Positions 36,065 to 45,625 of a stretch of 64,000 nt of DNA are shown here, piece by piece (position 1 is the stretch's first letter; each line of letters starts with the position of its first letter). A model generated the notes under the pieces. It had not been told where the DNA came from. It saw only the letters and a program-made list of their open reading frames with translations, and did no database searches. Source of the DNA: QWPN01 sp044238145 (GTDB lineage: Bacteria; Planctomycetota; Planctomycetia; Pirellulales; UBA1268); NCBI GenBank assembly GCA_044238145.1, contig JBIIDT010000002.1, positions 74,560 to 138,559 of the forward strand. Reading direction: 5' to 3'. Both the position numbers and the translations under genes were made by a program.

Positions 36065-37652
36065 GGCCGAACTTCGCTCCCTGCGAATCGCCACCGAGGC
36101 CGCCCTTGAGCGGGCCGGTCCGCTTCTTCGCGGCGGGGGGCGGCGCGGGCTCCTCGGGCAACTCCGTCTCCGGCTCGCCCGCCTGCTGCGCCGCGGGGGC
36201 CGGAGCCAGCGCCTTGATCGACAGGGACATCCGCTGCTCGTCGGGATCGACGGTGAGCACGCGGCACTCGACCGTCTGCCCTTCGCGGACGACGTCGGCC
36301 ACGCTGCGGATGTGCCGCGAAGCGAGTTCGGAGATGTGGACCAGCCCCTCCACGCCCGGCTCGAGCCGGACGAAGGCCCCGAACTGGGCGATCCGGCTCA
36401 CCGTGCCCTGCACCGTGGCTCCCACGTGATACTTGTCGCCGGCCCGCTTCCACGGGCTCTCCACGAGGTCGCGGGCGGAGAGGCCGATCTTGCCGGTCTG
36501 GCGGTCGATCCGCTTGACGACCACGCGGACCTTCTGGCCGGGCTGGAGGATGTCGGCCGCGTTGGCGACCCGCTCCCACGACAGCTCGCTGACGTGCACC
36601 AGCCCCTCGACGCCGTTGCCGATGTCGACGAACGCGCCGAAGTCGCGGACGTTGCGCACGATGCCGTCGAGTTCCGTGCCCGGCTCGAGCGTCTCGAGCA
36701 TCGTGGCCTTGGCATCGGCGGCCCGCTTCTCGATCACCGCCCGCCGCGAGAGCACCAGCCGCCGGGCCTCGGGAACGAGTTCCGTCACCAGGCACTCGAC
36801 GGTCTGGCCCACCATCTCCTCGAGGTTCTCGACCCGCCAGGTGCTCACCAGGCTCGCGGGCATGAAGCCCCGCAGCCCGCCCACCTCGCACTCCAGGCCT
36901 CCCTTGTTGGCCGCCTTCACGTGGGCCTCGACGATCATGCCGGCCTGCAGTTGCGACCAGTCCTCGACCGCCACGGCCCGGTTGGCCGGGGCCACGTCGT
37001 AGAGGCCGTCCTCTTCGTTCCGCGACCCGACGTGCACCTCCACCGTCGCGCCGACGGCCGGAATGTCGGCCCCCTCCTCAATCATGGCCGCGAGCCGCAT
37101 CGCCCCCTGGCGCCTGGCGCCGAGATCGATGAAGGCCGTGTCCGGGCCGACGGCGAGCACGGTGCCCATGAGCCGGGTGCCCGGCTCGAGCGGGACGTCG
37201 GCCTTGCCGGCCGCGTCCGCCGCGAGCAGCGTGTCGACCTCCATGCCGGCGAGCGCGGCCTCGTAGTCGGCCTCGAGATCGTCGTCGAGCGCGGAGCGGA
37301 GGTTCGGGACGGCCACCCGCCTGGCCGGCGGCAGGACGTCGGTGAACGCCGACTTGGGCGCGGCATCGCGGCGGCGGTCCCGGCGGCCGCCACGACCAGC
37401 CGGACGGTCGCCCGCCGGCGACGAAGCCGGTGCGGCCGGCGGTGCAGGCGTCGAGGCCGCGGCCTCGGCCGACGTGGCGGGTGCCACAGCGGCTGCCGTC
37501 GCCTGCTCCGGCGGCGCCACGTACTGGTATTTCGGCGCCAGCGACGGCGGCTTCACGCCGGGCCGCTGAGTTCCGATGGGAATCCGGCGGGGCGCCGCCG
37601 ATTCCGCCTCGTGTTCAGGACCGGGAACCGACTCGTCAGTTGGCGAACTCAT
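36054..37652 (-). CDS. rpsA: S1 RNA-binding domain protein (ribosomal protein S1-like)
   Basis: The 532-residue protein has a long Ala/Pro/Arg-rich, probably disordered N-terminus (about residues 1-150) and four S1 domains: near 160-235, 245-320, 330-410 and 415-490. The third and fourth show the strongest motif: VRNVRDFGAFVDIGNGVEGL, VHVSELSWERV and FGAFVRLEPGVEGLVHISEL. Bacterial S1 normally has four to six domains without such an N-terminus, so it may be a shortened S1 or a paralogue. The ATG at 37652 was chosen over 37685. A structured element and tRNA-Leu lie upstream. Confidence 0.85.
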   Translation of the reverse strand: MSSPTDESVPGPEHEAESAAPRRIPIGTQRPGVKPPSLAPKYQYVAPPEQATAAAVAPATSAEAAASTPAPPAAPASSPAGDRPAGRGGRRDRRRDAAPKSAFTDVLPPARRVAVPNLRSALDDDLEADYEAALAGMEVDTLLAADAAGKADVPLEPGTRLMGTVLAVGPDTAFIDLGARRQGAMRLAAMIEEGADIPAVGATVEVHVGSRNEEDGLYDVAPANRAVAVEDWSQLQAGMIVEAHVKAANKGGLECEVGGLRGFMPASLVSTWRVENLEEMVGQTVECLVTELVPEARRLVLSRRAVIEKRAADAKATMLETLEPGTELDGIVRNVRDFGAFVDIGNGVEGLVHVSELSWERVANAADILQPGQKVRVVVKRIDRQTGKIGLSARDLVESPWKRAGDKYHVGATVQGTVSRIAQFGAFVRLEPGVEGLVHISELASRHIRSVADVVREGQTVECRVLTVDPDEQRMSLSIKALAPAPAAQQAGEPETELPEEPAPPPAAKKRTGPLKGGLGGDSQGAKFGLRW

Positions 37653-37708
37653 GCGATTGCCTCGGTCCTCGGGTATTCCGTCCATCCGGCCGCTCGAGGA
37701 GCCGGGGG

Positions 37709-37802
37709 ATCGGGGGAAGTCAGGCTTGTCTTCGCCGAGGGACGCAAGGCGAAGACACGTATCCTCGCCTCCGAAGCCGAGGCTTTCACCGTCCCCCGGC
37801 GG
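37709..37802 (-). repeat. Bipartite structured element, copy 2 (upstream of the S1 gene)
   Basis: This copy shares the core (37758-37802) and the 13-base block (37709-37721) with 8297-8364. Between the two blocks it carries an extra perfect 9-bp hairpin, GTCTTCGCC (37728-37736) with GGCGAAGAC (37748-37756). On the gene strand it would lie in the 5' leader of the S1 mRNA, ending 57 bases before the start codon. Confidence 0.6.
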
Positions 37803-37859
37803 ACCACGTCGTCGTGGGATCAATCACACCATGTGGTCGCGTAACGTCAATCCGAACAA

Positions 37860-37943
37860 TGCGGGAAACAGGACTTGAACCTGCACGGTATTACTACCAC
37901 CAGGCCCTCAACCTGGCGCGTCTGCCAATTCCGCCATTCCCGC
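37860..37943 (-). tRNA. tRNA-Leu (anticodon GAG)
   Basis: On the minus strand the acceptor GCGGGAA pairs with TTCCCGC. The anticodon stem CCAGG/CCTGG encloses the loop TTGAGGG, giving anticodon GAG, which reads CUC and CUU. A long variable arm is present, as expected for class II tRNA-Leu, and the T-arm contains GGTTCAAGTCC. No 3' CCA is encoded. Confidence 0.93.
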
Positions 37944-37987
37944 GGAGACACCAGGCATTCTCGACCGGTTCGGCCGCCAGTCAAGCC

Positions 37988-38626
37988 TCACGCGTCCCTG
38001 CGGGCTGGGGCCGAAGCGGGTAGCCGATCGAACCGCTCCGCGAGCGCCCCGCAGGCCTCCCGCACGGCGACGATCCCCGCGAACACCGCGAGGCTCCAGC
38101 CGACGTCGCCGAGCGGACGGTAGAACGGCAAGGCCGCGGTGAAGCAGGCCGCCAGCCCCGCCGGCGAGTGCTCGTACTGGGAGGTGAAGGCCCAGTGGGC
38201 GAGGTTCGTGGCGAGGAAGAACACGAGCGAGCCGGCGGCCGCGCCGCCGAGCACGGCGGCCCAGCGCCGGCGGTTGACGAGACCGCCGAGCAGCACCGGC
38301 CAGGCCGAGGCGGCGTAGACGACGGCCGCGATTCCCCAACTGCCGTACTCCGGCTCGAAGCAGTTGCTCAGCGCCAGGGCTGCGAGCGGCGCCGCCGCGG
38401 CGAGCAGCCGATTGGGGAACAGGGCGCCGGCGGCCAGCGCGATCGCCGTCAGCGGCGTCACGTTCCAGAGGCGGACGCCCCCCCACTCCGGCTGCCAGAG
38501 CCGACCCGCGACCGCGACGGCGACGAGGGCCAGCCAGGCCAGTTCGGGCGCGGGCGAGACGCTGCCCTGCAGGCTGCACCACGCCGCCGTGCGCCGCTGG
38601 AAACCATCGTGGGACACGTGCGTCAT
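37988..38626 (-). CDS. DUF6580-like integral membrane protein
   Basis: The 212-residue protein has about six hydrophobic segments (for example LAWLALVAVAVAGRLW, NRLLAAAAPLAALALSNCF and AAVLGGAAAGSLVFFLATNL). The stretch LWNVTPLTAIALAAGALFPN resembles the N-terminal motif of DUF6580 proteins, which look like substrate-binding components of ECF-type transporters. No ECF ATPase is adjacent and the ligand is unknown. The start at 38626 gives about 30 polar residues before the first helix. Confidence 0.72.
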   Translation of the reverse strand: MTHVSHDGFQRRTAAWCSLQGSVSPAPELAWLALVAVAVAGRLWQPEWGGVRLWNVTPLTAIALAAGALFPNRLLAAAAPLAALALSNCFEPEYGSWGIAAVVYAASAWPVLLGGLVNRRRWAAVLGGAAAGSLVFFLATNLAHWAFTSQYEHSPAGLAACFTAALPFYRPLGDVGWSLAVFAGIVAVREACGALAERFDRLPASAPARRDA

Positions 38627-38758
38627 GGGAGATCGACCTCCGTGGCGTTTCCTGGACTCGGTGCCGGGGCGGCGACGCGGGCCTCGGGCCGTCGCCGGAC
38701 AGCCGATACACTACCGGTTTTCCCATCCACGGCAAGCGAAACCGCGGAAACCACGTTC

Positions 38759-40945
38759 ATGCCAGCGGCCGCACCGCAGCCCGCCACCCTGGTGGTCGAC
38801 GACTTCGACGACGGCCTCGTGGGGCTGTCGTTCGTGGTTCCCGACCACCGGCACAACGTGCTCACCGCCGCGGTGCTGGCCGACCTGGCGGCGGCCCTCG
38901 ACCGCCTGGAGGACAGGCCGCTGCGGTACCGCCCCAAGGGGCTCGTCCTCCGCTCCGGACGCGAGGGCTCGTTCTTCGCCGGCGCCGACGTGGCCCGCCT
39001 CGCCGACGTCCGCGGTCAGTCCGAGTCCGAGATCGTGCGGGCGTGCGACGCCGGCCGGGAGCTCTTCGCCCGGCTCTCGCGGCTGCCGTGGCCGAGCGTG
39101 GCGGTCATCGACGGCGTCTGCCTCGGCGGCGGCCTCGAACTGGCGCTGGCCTGCGACATGCGGGTGGCGACCGACGCCGAGCACACGCTGCTCGGGTTTC
39201 CGGAGGTGAAGCTCGGCCTGCTGCCGGGCTGGGGCGGCACGGTGCGGCTGCCGCGGCTCATCGGCCCCGGGCCGGCGGTGGAGTTCGCGGCGGCGGGCGA
39301 GAACGTGGCGGGGGCGGCGGCCGCCCGGATGGGCCTCGTCGATGCCTGCGTGCCGGCCGACCAGGCGTTGGAGACGGCGCGGCGGCTCGTGGAAATGCAC
39401 GGCCTCGGCGGCCTCGTCGCCGACCGCCGGCGGCGGCAGGCCGAACCGGTCGACCTCGATCCGACCGAACGGGAGTTCCTCGAGGCGACCACGGCGGCCG
39501 TGATTCTCGGCCGCACCGGCGGCCACTATCCCGCGCCCCCCGCGATCCTGCGGACGATCCTCGCGGGCTCGGCCGTCGACGCGTCCGCCGCCGGGGCGAT
39601 CGAGTCGGCGGCTTTCGCGAAGCTCGCCCGCACGCCCGTCGCCGGCCAGTTGTTGCGGGTGTTCACGATCGGCGAGCGGAACCGCCGCGATCCCGGGGTC
39701 GGCGGAGCCGACGCGGAGGGCGAGCCGGCGGTCGCGGAGCCCCGCACGGCGCCGGCGGTGATCGGCGCCGGCATCATGGGGGCGGGGATCGCCGCCGCCC
39801 ACCTGCGGGCGGGCTTTTCCGTGGCGCTCGTCGACGTCGACCCGGCCGCGATCGCGGGTGCGGCGGCCGGCATCCTCGACGAGGCGGCCTGGGACCGGGC
39901 CAGCCGGCGGACCGACCCGGCGCGGGCCCTCGCTCTCGCGGGCCGGCTCCGCGGCGGCGCCGAACTGGCGGCCGTCGCCGGCTGCGACCTCGTGATCGAG
40001 AGCGTCACCGAGCGGACGGACGTCAAGCAGCAGGTGCTCGCCGACATTGAGCGGCTCGTGGCGGCCGATGCGATCATCGCCACCAACACCTCCACCAATC
40101 CCATCGCCAGGCTGGCCGACGGCCTCGCCGACCCGGCGCGGTTCTGCGGCATGCACTTCTTCAATCCCGTGCGCCGGATGACGCTGGTGGAGGTCGTCCG
40201 CGGGCCGGCGACGAGCGACGCGACCGTGGCTGCGGTCGTGGCCCACGCCAAGCGGCTCGGCAAGTGCCCGATCGTGGTCCGCGACAGCCCGGGCTTCCTC
40301 GTGAACCGCATTCTCATGCCCTACCTGCACGAGGCGGTGGAAATGGTCCGCGAGGGCGTCGATTGCGGGCGGATCGACCGCGTGGCCCGTGGCTTCGGCA
40401 TGCCGATGGGGCCGATCGAGCTCTACGACATGATCGGCCTCGACACGGCCTTCTACGCCGGGCTCGTGATGAGCGCGGCCTTCGGCGACCGGATCGAGGC
40501 CTCGCCGGTGATTCCCGCGCTCGTCAAGTCGGGCCGGCTGGGCCGGAAGAGCGGCTGCGGCTTCTACGCCTACGCCTCGGCCGCCCAGAAGGCCCGGATC
40601 CTCGGCGCCGACGTGGGCGCCGCCGACCTGATCGGCCGCTACGCGCTCCCGGCCCGCGAGACGAGCGACCGCACGATCGCCGACCGGCTCCTGCTGCCGA
40701 TGCTTCTGGAGGCGGTTCGCGCCCTCGACGCGGGGCTCGTCCGCGACGGCCGCGACATCGATCTGGCCGTGATCCACGCCCTCGGGTTCCCCGCCTTCCG
40801 CGGCGGCCTGCTGGCGTGGGCCGACTCGCTCGGCGCCGCGGAGGTGGTCCGCCGCCTCGCCCCGCTGGCCGACCTCGGCCCGCGGATGGTGCCCTCCGAG
40901 CGGCTCGTCGCCATGGCCCGTGACGGATCGCGATTCACCGCCTGA
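38759..40945 (+). CDS. FadJ-like enoyl-CoA hydratase / 3-hydroxyacyl-CoA dehydrogenase
   Basis: The 728-residue bifunctional enzyme covers the second and third steps of fatty acid beta-oxidation. The N-terminal crotonase domain has LGGGLELALACDMRVA and GFPEVKLGLLPGWGGT with the catalytic Glu. The dehydrogenase domain starts at about residue 335 with VIGAGIMGAGIAAAHLRAG (NAD-binding) and has the catalytic His in FCGMHFFNPVRRMTLVEVV (about residue 466). The C-terminal HAD dimerisation domains follow. It lies 14 bases before the thiolase gene. Confidence 0.94.
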   Translation: MPAAAPQPATLVVDDFDDGLVGLSFVVPDHRHNVLTAAVLADLAAALDRLEDRPLRYRPKGLVLRSGREGSFFAGADVARLADVRGQSESEIVRACDAGRELFARLSRLPWPSVAVIDGVCLGGGLELALACDMRVATDAEHTLLGFPEVKLGLLPGWGGTVRLPRLIGPGPAVEFAAAGENVAGAAAARMGLVDACVPADQALETARRLVEMHGLGGLVADRRRRQAEPVDLDPTEREFLEATTAAVILGRTGGHYPAPPAILRTILAGSAVDASAAGAIESAAFAKLARTPVAGQLLRVFTIGERNRRDPGVGGADAEGEPAVAEPRTAPAVIGAGIMGAGIAAAHLRAGFSVALVDVDPAAIAGAAAGILDEAAWDRASRRTDPARALALAGRLRGGAELAAVAGCDLVIESVTERTDVKQQVLADIERLVAADAIIATNTSTNPIARLADGLADPARFCGMHFFNPVRRMTLVEVVRGPATSDATVAAVVAHAKRLGKCPIVVRDSPGFLVNRILMPYLHEAVEMVREGVDCGRIDRVARGFGMPMGPIELYDMIGLDTAFYAGLVMSAAFGDRIEASPVIPALVKSGRLGRKSGCGFYAYASAAQKARILGADVGAADLIGRYALPARETSDRTIADRLLLPMLLEAVRALDAGLVRDGRDIDLAVIHALGFPAFRGGLLAWADSLGAAEVVRRLAPLADLGPRMVPSERLVAMARDGSRFTA

Positions 40946-40959
40946 ACCCCGGACCTCCG

Positions 40960-42150
40960 ATGCGCGCCACGCCCCATCCCGACACCGAGCCAGTCGTCGT
41001 GGCCTGCTGCCGCACCGCCATCGGCCGCGCCCATCCCGACCGCGGCATCTTCCGCCACGTCCGCGGCGACGAGCTGGCCGCCGCCGTGATCGCCGCCGCC
41101 GTCGACCGCTCTGGCGTCGATCCGGCCACGATCGAAGATGTCGTGCTCGGGGCGACGCAGCAGCGCGGCGAGCTCGGCGGCAACGCGGGCCGGCTGGCGG
41201 GGCTCCTGGCAGGGCTGCCGTTCGCCGCGGCGGGCACGAGCGTCAACCGCCTCTGCGGGTCGTCGCTGCAGGCCCTCGCCCAGGCCTGCCACGCGATCGT
41301 CGCCGGCGCGGAGGACGTGCAGGTGGTGGCCGGCGTCGACCACATGCACCACCTACCGATGGACTCCGCGGTGGACATCCATCCGCGGGTGCTGGCCCGC
41401 TCGAGCCGCGGCATGCTCTCGATGGGGCTGACGGCCGAGCACCTCGCCGCGGCCCACGGGATCTCGCGCCGCCGCCAGGAGGAATACGCCCTCGAGAGCC
41501 ACCGGCGGGCGGCCCGGGCCTGCGACGCCGGGCTGTTCGAGGACGAGATCGTGCCGGTCGTGGGCCACGACGAGACCGGCGCCGTGGCCGCGGCCGTCCG
41601 CGACCAGTCGATTCGCCCCGACACGAGCCTCGAGGCCATGGCGGGGCTCGAGCCGGTGTTCCTGCCCCGGCTGGGCACGGTCACGGCGGCGACGAGCGCC
41701 CCGGTGAGCGACGGCGCCGCGGCGCTGGTCGTGATGTCGCGGGCCGAGGCGGTCCGCCAGCGGCTCGAGCCCTGGGCCCGCATCGTGGCCACGGCCGTGG
41801 TGGGCGTGCCGCCTGCCGTGATGGGCACGGGCCCGATCGCCGCCACGCGGAAACTGCTCGCCCGGGTCGCGGACCGCGGCATCACCCGCGACGACATCGA
41901 ACTCGTCGAACTCAACGAGGCCTTCGCCGCCCAGGCCCTGCACTGCATCGACGAGATCGGCCTCGATCCCGACCGGGTCAACGTCCGCGGCGGGTCGCTG
42001 GCGATCGGCCACCCGCTGGGCGCGTCGGGGGCGCGGATCGCGACCACGCTGTTGCACGCGATGCGCGACACCCGCGCGCGGCTCGGCCTGGCCACGATGT
42101 GCATCGGTCTCGGCCAGGGGATCGCGGTGCTCTTCGAGCGGTGCGAGTGA
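40960..42150 (+). CDS. Acetyl-CoA acyltransferase (3-ketoacyl-CoA thiolase)
   Basis: The 396-residue thiolase cleaves 3-ketoacyl-CoA in the last step of beta-oxidation. Active-site residues are in place: Cys99 in NRLCGSSLQA, NEAFAAQALH, His351 in GHPLGASGAR, and Cys381 in CIGLGQG. It follows the fadJ-like gene by 14 bases and precedes the fusion gene by 10, so all three form one operon. Confidence 0.94.
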   Translation: MRATPHPDTEPVVVACCRTAIGRAHPDRGIFRHVRGDELAAAVIAAAVDRSGVDPATIEDVVLGATQQRGELGGNAGRLAGLLAGLPFAAAGTSVNRLCGSSLQALAQACHAIVAGAEDVQVVAGVDHMHHLPMDSAVDIHPRVLARSSRGMLSMGLTAEHLAAAHGISRRRQEEYALESHRRAARACDAGLFEDEIVPVVGHDETGAVAAAVRDQSIRPDTSLEAMAGLEPVFLPRLGTVTAATSAPVSDGAAALVVMSRAEAVRQRLEPWARIVATAVVGVPPAVMGTGPIAATRKLLARVADRGITRDDIELVELNEAFAAQALHCIDEIGLDPDRVNVRGGSLAIGHPLGASGARIATTLLHAMRDTRARLGLATMCIGLGQGIAVLFERCE

Positions 42151-42160
42151 GGGGAGCCGC

Positions 42161-45100
42161 ATGTCGATCGTCCTGCCCCAGCCCCGCACGTCGCCCGCCC
42201 CGTTGGCCGCCCCGCCCGCGGAGTCGCTCGTCGGGCTCCTCGCCGCCCGCGTCGCCGCCACCGGCGACCGGATCGCCGTCGTCGATCCGCTCACGCCGGG
42301 CGGCGCCGCCTGGACGTGGGCGGAACTGACGGCGGCCGCGCTCGATCTCGCGGAGCGTCTCGAGGCGGCCGGATTCGTCCGCGGCGACCGGGTGGCCCAC
42401 GTCGGCAGCCACGGTCCCGACTGGATCGCCGTCGACCTGGCCTGCCTGCTCGCCGGAATCGTGCACGTGGCGTTGCACGACGAGCCGGGCTTCGAGCCCA
42501 CCGCCGGCAGCCTCGACTGGCTCGGCCTGCGGGGCTGCATCACCAGCGGCGGCCGGCGGCCGCCGCGGACGCCGGGCCCGAGCCTCGATGCCGCAGGCGC
42601 GGTCTCCGGATGCCGCGGCCGGGCCGTCGACCTCGGGGCGGTGCGCGAGCGGCTCGGGCGCCGGGAGCGGGAGTGCGATCCGGACGCGGCCTGCACGATC
42701 GTGCTCTCGTCCGGCACGACCGGCCTGCCGCATGGCGTGATCCACGGCCAGCGGGGCCTGGCGGCCAACGCGGTCGCCGCGAGCGCCGGGTTCCTGGACG
42801 ACCCGCGGGACGTGCGCCTCGCCTGGCTGCCGATGAGTCACGCGCTCGCCCGCACGGGCGACCTGTCCACGGCGATCGTCCGCGGCGGCTGCCTGAACGT
42901 GGTTCGCGACCGCAGCCGCGTGCTCGAAGCCTGTGCGGCCCTGCCGCCGACGGTGATCCTCGGCGTGCCCGCGTTCTTCGAGCGGCTCGAGGGCGGCGTG
43001 CGGGCCGGGCGGATCGCCGACCTGCGGACCGCGCTGGGCGGCGAGGTCCGCACCTGCATCTCGGGTGGCGCGCCGCTGCGGCGACGGACGGCCGAGTGCT
43101 TCGCCGCCGCCGGTGTGCCGCTCGTCGAGGGCTACGGCCTGGCGGAGGCGGGGCCCGTGGTCGCGCTGTCCAACCCGCGGATCGCACGGCCGGGCACCGT
43201 GGGGCCGCCGCTGCCGGGCATCGAGCTTGCGATCGACGACCGCGATGGCTCCCGCGGTCAGTTGCTCGTGCGGACGCCGAGTCGCGGCCTGGGGATCGTG
43301 CGGCCGCCGGCGCCGGGTGAGGACCGCGACGCGGGACCGGCGGCCCTCGAGCCGCTGCCGGAGTGGCTGCCGACCGGCGACCTGGCGGCGATCGACGCCG
43401 ACGGCCACCTGCGGATCACGGGGCGTGCGGCCGAGCGGCTCGTCCTCTCCACCGGCGTGAAGCTGCCACCGGCGGAGGTCGAGCGGGCGCTCGCCGAGGA
43501 CGCCGCGGTCGCGCAGGTGTGCGTGGTCGGCGACGGGCTGCGGTTTCCCGTCGCGCTCGTCGTGCCGGAGCCCGCGGCCGTGCGCCGGTTCGTGAAGCGA
43601 CTCGGCCTCCGCGTCTTCAGCCGGCGGGCAGCGCTGACGCATCCGCGGGTCGTCGGGTGGATGGCCCGCCGCCTGGCCCGCCGCCAGCGTTCGCTGCCCG
43701 CGGCCTGGCAGGTGCGCCGGGTCGTGCTCGTGGGCCGGCCGTTCGATGCGGCCCGCGGCGAGGCGACGCCATCCTTCAAGCTCAAGCGGTCAACGATCGC
43801 CGCTCACTTCGCTCCGCGGATCGCGGCGGCGGCGGCCGAGCGGCCGCCGCGGTGGGTCGGCCGCGTGTCGACGGCCGCGGGGGAACGACCGGAGGCCACC
43901 GGGCGGCCGGTGTCGTGGCTGAACGGCAGCGTGTGGGCGAGGGGCGACGTGCGGCGGGGCGGCTTCGACGTGGCGGCCGCAGTCGCCGCCGGGCCGCTTC
44001 GCGACGCGGTGGCGACCGTCCTCGACCGCACGTCGGCCGCCCTCGCCCGGCTGCGTGCCGAGGGCCTGCTCTACGATCCCGTCGGCGGTCCGCCGGCCGC
44101 CTCAGCGCCCCTCGCCGACGCCCCGCCGCCGCCGACCGGCCGGTTCTCCGCCGCCGCCGAAGAGGCCCTCGGCGCCGCCGGCCTGTGGGGGCTCGCCGTG
44201 CCCGCGGCGTTCGGCGGCGTGGGGGCGGGCGTCGGCGAACTGGCCCGGTCGATCACCCGCGTCGCCGCCGACTGCCCGACGGCTGCGGGCCTGCTCGCCG
44301 TGCACTCGTCGATCGGTGCGGTGTCGGCGGTCGTCGCCTTCGGCACCGACGAGCAGCGCCGCCGCCACCTGCCGGACCTGGCGCGGGGCCGGCCGCTCTC
44401 GATCTTCGGCGGCACCGAGCCCGAGGTCGGCTGCGATCTCGGTGCCGTGCGGGCGACGCTCGAGCGGCACGAAAGCGGCCTGCGGCTCACCGGCACGAAG
44501 ATGTTCATCACGGGCGCGACCCACGGGCGGCTCGTGAAGATCCTGGCCCTGCTCGACGGCCGGCCTGTCGTGGCGCTTGTCAGGCTGCCCGACGCGGACG
44601 GTCCCGCCTTCCGCCTGCGGCACTATCCGCTCCATCCGCTCAAGCATGCCCACAACGCGGCCCTCGAGTTCGTCGGGTTCCCGGTTGTGGAAGCGGACCT
44701 GCTCGCCCCGCCGGCGGGGCGCGACGGCATGGCGGTCGTGTGGCACGGGCTGAACCGGGGCCGCGTCACGCTCGCCGCGCAGGCCGCCGGCACGCTGCGC
44801 ATCATGCTCCGGCACGCCGCCGAGCACGCCCGGCGGCGGAAGACCTGGGGCCGGCCGATCGCCGACCGGGAACTCGTGCAGGGGCGGCTCGCGCGGATCG
44901 CGGCCGGGATCGTGGCCTGCGACGCGCTGGCCGGCTGGGCGGCCGCGGCCCTCGACGCGGGACAGCCGGGTGAACTGGAGGCGATCGTCGCGAAGGTGAC
45001 CGCGAGCGAGTGCGTGCGGCAGGCGGCGATCGACGCGCTGGGCATCCACGGCGGTCGGGCGTTCCTCGTCGGGCATCCGCTCGGCGACTCGTTCCACGAC

Positions 45101-45604
45101 CACTTCGCCGTCACGGTCTACGAGGGCGAGAGCGACCTGCTGGGGCTGGCGCTCTTCAAGGGTCTCGCGAAGGGCCATCCGCTGGCCGCGGAGGTCGACT
45201 CTTCCCGCCTGCGGAGGGCCGGCGCCTGGCTCGCCTGGCGGGTGGCAGGTCTCGCGGCCGGCGGCACGCCCGCCGAGGCCACGATCGCCGACGACCGGCT
45301 GCGCGGGCACGCGCTGCGGGCGCGAAAGCTCCTCGCCGCCGCCGCCGTGCGGATCGACCGGGCGATCCGCCACCACGGCCGGCGGCTGGCCGATCGGCAG
45401 CTGGAGGTGGGGGCGCTCGCGGCGGAGGTCCGAGAATTGGTGGGCGTGATCGCCGTGGCCCACCATGCGGCGGCCGCCGGCGGGCCCGGTGCCGCCGCCG
45501 ACTGCTGGTGCCGGCTCGCGGTCGCCCGGGCGACCGGGCGGAAGCCGACGGTCGCCGATCACGCCGCGCTCGCCGCCCTCGGCCGCGCGCTCGCCGCCGA
45601 GTGA
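42161..45604 (+). CDS. Fusion of AMP-forming acyl-CoA synthetase and acyl-CoA dehydrogenase
   Basis: The 1147-residue protein is a single uninterrupted frame. Residues 20-550 form an AMP-binding ligase: A3 loop SSGTTGLPHGV (183-193, His where Lys is usual), A5 GYGLAEAGPV, A8 PTGDLAAIDADGHLRITGRA (about 405-425), and the A10 region SFKLKRS with Lys540/Lys542. A linker of about 100 residues leads to an acyl-CoA dehydrogenase (about 659-1010): FGTDEQRRRHLPDLA, LTGTKMFITGAT (FAD/substrate region) and VYEGESDLLG (about 986-995) with the likely catalytic Glu. A C-terminal helical extension resembles long-chain dehydrogenases. It would activate a fatty acid and perform its first oxidation. It starts 10 bases after the thiolase. 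Confidence 0.9.
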   Translation: MSIVLPQPRTSPAPLAAPPAESLVGLLAARVAATGDRIAVVDPLTPGGAAWTWAELTAAALDLAERLEAAGFVRGDRVAHVGSHGPDWIAVDLACLLAGIVHVALHDEPGFEPTAGSLDWLGLRGCITSGGRRPPRTPGPSLDAAGAVSGCRGRAVDLGAVRERLGRRERECDPDAACTIVLSSGTTGLPHGVIHGQRGLAANAVAASAGFLDDPRDVRLAWLPMSHALARTGDLSTAIVRGGCLNVVRDRSRVLEACAALPPTVILGVPAFFERLEGGVRAGRIADLRTALGGEVRTCISGGAPLRRRTAECFAAAGVPLVEGYGLAEAGPVVALSNPRIARPGTVGPPLPGIELAIDDRDGSRGQLLVRTPSRGLGIVRPPAPGEDRDAGPAALEPLPEWLPTGDLAAIDADGHLRITGRAAERLVLSTGVKLPPAEVERALAEDAAVAQVCVVGDGLRFPVALVVPEPAAVRRFVKRLGLRVFSRRAALTHPRVVGWMARRLARRQRSLPAAWQVRRVVLVGRPFDAARGEATPSFKLKRSTIAAHFAPRIAAAAAERPPRWVGRVSTAAGERPEATGRPVSWLNGSVWARGDVRRGGFDVAAAVAAGPLRDAVATVLDRTSAALARLRAEGLLYDPVGGPPAASAPLADAPPPPTGRFSAAAEEALGAAGLWGLAVPAAFGGVGAGVGELARSITRVAADCPTAAGLLAVHSSIGAVSAVVAFGTDEQRRRHLPDLARGRPLSIFGGTEPEVGCDLGAVRATLERHESGLRLTGTKMFITGATHGRLVKILALLDGRPVVALVRLPDADGPAFRLRHYPLHPLKHAHNAALEFVGFPVVEADLLAPPAGRDGMAVVWHGLNRGRVTLAAQAAGTLRIMLRHAAEHARRRKTWGRPIADRELVQGRLARIAAGIVACDALAGWAAAALDAGQPGELEAIVAKVTASECVRQAAIDALGIHGGRAFLVGHPLGDSFHDHFAVTVYEGESDLLGLALFKGLAKGHPLAAEVDSSRLRRAGAWLAWRVAGLAAGGTPAEATIADDRLRGHALRARKLLAAAAVRIDRAIRHHGRRLADRQLEVGALAAEVRELVGVIAVAHHAAAAGGPGAAADCWCRLAVARATGRKPTVADHAALAALGRALAAE

Positions 45605-45625
45605 TCGGTGGGATGGACGGCGGGT

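Noticed and set aside
38711..40777. A 688-codon minus-strand frame opposite the fadJ-like gene.
   Set aside because: It has the same GC-driven shadow character; the plus-strand product has complete hydratase and dehydrogenase motifs.
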